Assembly (NCBI RefSeq): GCF_014050525.1
Contig: NZ_JACGAG010000001.1
Location: forward strand, 72,501 to 136,500
Length of the DNA stretch: 64,000 bases
Reading direction: 5' to 3'
Source of the DNA: Clostridium sp. cel8
Lineage (GTDB): Bacteria; Bacillota; Clostridia; Clostridiales; Clostridiaceae
The notes below the pieces were generated by a model. It was not told where the DNA came from, made no database searches, and saw nothing but the letters and a program-made list of their open reading frames with translations. The first letter of the stretch is position 1. Every line of letters starts with the position of its first letter. Positions 60,767 through 64,000 of the stretch are shown piece after piece. A program made the translations under genes and the position numbers.

Positions 60767-60841
60767 TAAAACTCTATTAAAATTATATCAGATAATAATC
60801 CTAATAGAAACTCTAAGAACAAAAATTTATAGCGTAATTTT

Positions 60842-60869
60842 TTTACATACAATTTTATTGGTGTATAAT
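60842..60869 (+). promoter_or_regulatory. Promoter of the corrinoid-activation-like gene
   Basis: TTTACA (60842-60847), 16 bp, TATAAT (60864-60869), about 32 bp before the start codon. The rest of the gap 60654-60901 shows only the AACGAAA repeats. Confidence 0.6.
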
Positions 60870-60901
60870 TTTAAATATAGTATTTTTCAGGAGGAATAAA
60901 T

Positions 60902-61534
60902 TTGAACATATATATAGATTTTCAGTTTAAAATAAAAAAAGATGAAGTTATATCTAAGCTATCATATTACAATAAATTTTTAAAACCAAATGAATGCAAC
61001 TTAATCTTTAACTCTCTTTTACCTGTTTTATATGAATATGCCAATCCATATGGTGTATTTAAATCAGAAAAAAACTCTAAAATTTCAGTTACAGATAAAT
61101 ATGATTATACAATTTTCTGTGCCGTAACCCTTGGAAACTCCATAAGTAAAAAAATAGATGAATTATTTGATAAAAAAGATATAAAAAGTGCTCTTGTACT
61201 TGATTCAATGGCAGTTTTCTATCTATTTGAAGTGGCCTCTCAATTATTTGAGAAAATATATAAAAAAGCTTCAAAATTGAATTTGGGACTTACCCCTAGA
61301 ATATCACCTGGAAATAAAAATTTTCCATTAAAATATCAAAAATATATAATAGATATTCTAAAAAACGAAGGCCCTCTTGATATAAAAGCTGAAGAAAGCT
61401 TCATGCTAAATCCTATATACTCAATGGCATATTTATATGGCGCAGACTCAAAATTAGCCTTAAACAAGCTAGATCACAGCTGTGATAACTGTAAAAATAA
61501 AGACTCATGTAATATAAAGAAAGGATTGATTTAG
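60902..61534 (+). CDS. MetH-activation-domain-like protein
   Basis: 210 residues, starting at TTG eight bases after AGGAGG. It follows the pattern of free-standing clostridial proteins related to the SAM-binding reactivation domain of cobalamin-dependent methionine synthase: FCAVTLGNSISKKIDELFDK, ALVLDSMAVFYLFEVASQLF, LTPRISPGNKNFPLKYQKYI, FMLNPIYSMAYLYG. The C-terminus adds CDNCKNKDSC, a small Cys cluster that may hold Fe-S or zinc. Reactivation of a truncated MetH is the likely role. The TAG stop abuts the ATG of the MBL-fold gene. Confidence 0.78.
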   Translation: MNIYIDFQFKIKKDEVISKLSYYNKFLKPNECNLIFNSLLPVLYEYANPYGVFKSEKNSKISVTDKYDYTIFCAVTLGNSISKKIDELFDKKDIKSALVLDSMAVFYLFEVASQLFEKIYKKASKLNLGLTPRISPGNKNFPLKYQKYIIDILKNEGPLDIKAEESFMLNPIYSMAYLYGADSKLALNKLDHSCDNCKNKDSCNIKKGLI

Positions 61535-62428
61535 ATGAATTTAAACAAGATAAATGGTAATACATATTATATAGATGCACCAACAAATTCAGGAATATTC
61601 AAATTCAAAAACAAAAATTGTCTTATTGTAGACACAGGTTTAAATAACTCTGCTGCAAAAAAACTAGATGAAGTAATTATAGAAAACAATTTACATCCAA
61701 AGTATATAATAAACACCCACAATCATATTGATCATTGCGGAGGAAATATATACTTTCAAAAAAACTATCCAGGAGTTTTAGTATATACATCTTACAGAGA
61801 AAAAGTATTTATGGAAAATGAATATCTTCACGCCTCTATTTTAAGTTCTTCGTATCCACCTAAGTCACTTAACAGGAGCAACAAGCCAATACCTACAGAT
61901 TATGTACTTGACTATGGAATAAATAAAATAGGCGATGAAAAATTTAATATAATCAAACTTCCTGGTCATTCAATAGAGCACATAGGAATAATTACCCAAG
62001 ATAAAGTGTGCTTTCTTGGAGATTCTATCTTCAGCAGCGAAATACTAGATAAATATTCCTTTCCATATCTGTACAATATATCAGACAGCCTTAATACCTT
62101 AAATGCCATAAAGGAAATAGATGCAGATTATTTTCTAATAAGTCATTCTAATGGTGTTGTTTCAAAAGATGAAATAGTTACTATTGCAGACAGGAATATA
62201 AAAAATATAGAAAACTATAAAGATGAAATACTTGAACTTTTAGATCAACCTCTGACGAGGGAAGATATTTTAGAAAATATAACAATACTTAACAACCTAA
62301 AACTTAATTTCAATGAATACTATCTTAATCTTTCAGGAGTATCTGCTTTCATATCCTATCTATACAACGAAAAACTCATAGACTGTTCTATAGAGGACGG
62401 AAAAATGTACTATTTTAAAGCAAAATAA
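61535..62428 (+). CDS. MBL-fold metallohydrolase
   Basis: 297 residues. The metal site is THNHIDHCGGNIYF (HxHxDH), then KLPGHSIEHIGIIT (His), CFLGDSIFSS (Asp) and a final SHS in place of the usual His-Gly. The C-terminal 80 residues form a helical domain that could be a winged helix (PLTREDILENITILNNLKLN, SAFISYLYNEKLIDC), as seen in the LACTB2-like branch. The start directly follows the previous stop. The substrate is unknown. Confidence 0.88.
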   Translation: MNLNKINGNTYYIDAPTNSGIFKFKNKNCLIVDTGLNNSAAKKLDEVIIENNLHPKYIINTHNHIDHCGGNIYFQKNYPGVLVYTSYREKVFMENEYLHASILSSSYPPKSLNRSNKPIPTDYVLDYGINKIGDEKFNIIKLPGHSIEHIGIITQDKVCFLGDSIFSSEILDKYSFPYLYNISDSLNTLNAIKEIDADYFLISHSNGVVSKDEIVTIADRNIKNIENYKDEILELLDQPLTREDILENITILNNLKLNFNEYYLNLSGVSAFISYLYNEKLIDCSIEDGKMYYFKAK

Positions 62429-62456
62429 GGAACACTGATTAATCAAACAGTGTTCC
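62429..62456. terminator. Bidirectional terminator-like hairpin
   Basis: GGAACACTG...CAGTGTTCC, perfect 9-bp arms. The loop contains the stop codon of the minus-strand gene. The minus strand continues TTATTTTG. Confidence 0.65.
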
Positions 62457-63494
62457 CACAACCTTATTTCCATCTCTACTTATAACACCATAGTTATAAA
62501 TTCCAAGAAATTCCCCTTCATATTCTATCGACTTCTTGCTCTTTACTTCAGTAATAGTGTTTTCCGATGAGTTATTTATATAAATATTTCCATCTCTAGA
62601 TATGTAAATATTCTTCTTGTTTACAGGTTGAGAAAGGGTATATGTTTTTCTGTTGCTTGTATCATCACTTAAGTTTATAACAAATATCTTGTTTATCTCA
62701 TTGTTTTCACCATTTCCTATATAAACCTGTTCATCATTATCCGTTCCAAGAAGATAGTGCATGCCATTTTCTCCAGTAGCTATAACACTTCCACTTCTTC
62801 CTATTCTTATTCTGTTTGTACTTCTATCTTCATAAACTATTTGATCACCATCTTGGTTATTTATTGCTGCTATCTTATCTCCAAGTCGAATTCCACCAAA
62901 ATCAATCTTGCTTAAGGCAGTCATACGATCTATTCTATATATTCTTCCTACCTCTCCATCTTCCCCTGAAGTTACATAAGTTACATTGCTTGCTCCTGAA
63001 AAAGCAATATTTTTAACTTCGTAATTACTATTTGGTAAAAGTATTTCAAGTGGTTCTTGCCCATTTTTACGCTCCTCAGAAGTATCTCTCTTTGCGTCAT
63101 AGGCAACAAATTTCAAATAACTTGAACCTGCTCTTGAAAACTTTTCAGCCATAAGTATTACATCGCTTTCTAAATCCCATCTATAATAAGATAAGCTAGA
63201 ATCAGAATCTACATCAACTTCTTTTTTATCATTTGTATCTGTATTAACTACATATATAGTTCCATCTTCATTATAAGATATATAGCTGCCATTATATGAT
63301 ACTTTTATATCTTCTGCATCTTCAGGAACCTTAACTTTAATTTTAGTAGGAGATTTCTCACCTGATATATCAATTTTTTTTATATTAAAAATTTCCTGGT
63401 CTTTAATATAGACTTTATCAATAAAAAACAACCCAATAAATTCAAGAATTATAGGTAATAAAGTCCATATAATTAATCTCTTAAGTACTTTCAT
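62439..63494 (-). CDS. Membrane-anchored beta-propeller-like protein, unknown function
   Basis: 351 residues. One N-terminal membrane anchor (LKRLIIWTLLPIILEFIGLF) is followed by an extracytoplasmic, beta-rich domain with repeating units such as YISYNEDGTIYVVNTDTNDK, MHYLLGTDNDEQVYIGNG and NIYISRDGNIYINNSSENT, which suggest a beta-propeller. There are no catalytic residues. It follows the phosphodiester glycosidase gene by 16 bp with AGAGGAGAGTG as binding site, so the pair probably works at the cell surface together. Confidence 0.75.
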   Translation of the reverse strand: MKVLKRLIIWTLLPIILEFIGLFFIDKVYIKDQEIFNIKKIDISGEKSPTKIKVKVPEDAEDIKVSYNGSYISYNEDGTIYVVNTDTNDKKEVDVDSDSSLSYYRWDLESDVILMAEKFSRAGSSYLKFVAYDAKRDTSEERKNGQEPLEILLPNSNYEVKNIAFSGASNVTYVTSGEDGEVGRIYRIDRMTALSKIDFGGIRLGDKIAAINNQDGDQIVYEDRSTNRIRIGRSGSVIATGENGMHYLLGTDNDEQVYIGNGENNEINKIFVINLSDDTSNRKTYTLSQPVNKKNIYISRDGNIYINNSSENTITEVKSKKSIEYEGEFLGIYNYGVISRDGNKVVGTLFD

Positions 63495-63510
63495 AAAAAT
63501 ACACTCTCCT

Positions 63511-64000
63511 CTAACGTTCTACATATACTGCCGTAGCCACAGTTCTTTCTCCATTCCAGTCACATGGATCATTTATTACCTCTCCATTGTAGTACATAGT
63601 GGAAGAAGAACCTCCATCAAGATTTGCAGCATTAACTACTCCTCGCTGAAGCAGTATAGTTTGAACTTCTTTCAAACTAGCCCCAAGCTTAACCCCATTT
63701 CTCCCATCTATAACTAGAAGTACAACAGTACCATCACTTTTTTGTCCTATTGCAGTCCTTGGATTAAGTCCTGAACTTACAGCTACAGTTTTACCGTTTA
63801 TTATAAGAGGAGTGTCAAAAGAAAGTGCTTCCTTTACGCCTTCTGCAAGTAATTCATTAAGGCTGTGATATCCAACAATAAGTTTTCCATTTGAATCAAA
63901 AGCAGCTACACTAAGCTTGCTTTCCGGATTTACATCTGAATTTATGCTCTTCCCATTTGAAATTACAATACCTTCAGGATAACCTCCAGTTCCAGTCCAA
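63511..64000 (-). CDS. Phosphodiester glycosidase (NAGPA) family protein, N-terminal part outside window
   Basis: The last 162 codons of a larger gene. The NAGPA-domain signature is complete at the C-terminal side: SFDTPLIINGKTVAVSSGL, NPRTAIGQKSDGTVVLLVID, then GASLKEVQTILLQRGVVNAA and NLDGGSSSTMYYNGEVIND, ending TVATAVYVER. Members cleave sugar-1-phosphodiesters at the cell surface or process exopolysaccharide. It is upstream of, and co-oriented with, the anchored propeller gene. Confidence 0.9.
   Translation of the reverse strand, partial: WTGTGGYPEGIVISNGKSINSDVNPESKLSVAAFDSNGKLIVGYHSLNELLAEGVKEALSFDTPLIINGKTVAVSSGLNPRTAIGQKSDGTVVLLVIDGRNGVKLGASLKEVQTILLQRGVVNAANLDGGSSSTMYYNGEVINDPCDWNGERTVATAVYVER

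Overview
The window is from an AT-rich, low-GC Gram-positive anaerobe, most likely Clostridium sensu stricto. The chromosomal parts use strong AGGAGG-type ribosome binding sites and carry a clostridial-looking set: an FMN-riboswitch-controlled ribD-ribE-ribBA-ribH operon, a non-oxidative pentose phosphate cluster with a DeoR regulator, a small free-standing MetH-activation-type protein, an LTA-synthase-like enzyme and RlmD. No tRNA, rRNA or CRISPR array was seen.

Layout. (1) 1-1860: a CadC-CadA metal-efflux operon on the minus strand, running off the left edge, with a near-consensus promoter flanked by two CadC-type operators. (2) About 2.0-44.8 kb: a complete-looking siphovirus prophage, almost all on the minus strand. 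From its left end it has three tandem serine-recombinase-type genes, a lysis module (amidase with SPOR domain, holin), tail fibre and baseplate, tape measure, tail assembly chaperone with a -1 frameshift, tail tube, head-tail connector proteins, HK97-type capsid, ClpP-like protease, portal and large terminase. Next is a cargo block (DUF5049, gamma-glutamylcyclotransferase, amidoligase, DUF4314, a partner protein, ParB-DNA methyltransferase, S-adenosylmethionine synthetase). Then come small terminase, HNH nuclease and a late regulator, the replication genes (SNF2-type helicase, VRR-NUC nuclease, VapE primase-helicase, antirepressor, family A DNA polymerase, DUF2815 single-strand binder, DUF2800), a sigma-like regulator, and an ImmA/IrrE-HTH protein next to a divergent control region. 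(3) 44.8-48.2 kb: a restriction-modification island. A small XRE regulator, a C5 methyltransferase and an R.HhaI-like nuclease lie on the plus strand. They converge on an M.HhaI-like methyltransferase plus a small partner on the minus strand. It probably lies just inside the right end of the prophage. (4) 48.4-64 kb: host chromosome as listed above, ending in a phosphodiester glycosidase cut by the window edge.

How the genes work together. The prophage has complete structural, packaging and lysis sets, so it could be intact. Its two terminase genes are separated by a cargo block that pairs SAM synthesis with DNA methylation, and amide-bond formation with gamma-glutamyl cyclotransfer. The amidoligase and a neighbouring protein of unknown function end in the same C-terminal module, and both are preceded by the same promoter-like repeat. 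I consider this the best candidate for a little-described system here. The second is the HhaI-like island: the promoter of the methyltransferase contains two GCGC sites, its predicted own target, inside the -35/-10 spacer. That suggests methylation-controlled autoregulation.

All family assignments are from reading motifs and from memory of the families; no database search was run. Start codons were moved inward from the longest reading frame wherever a ribosome binding site clearly favoured an internal start.
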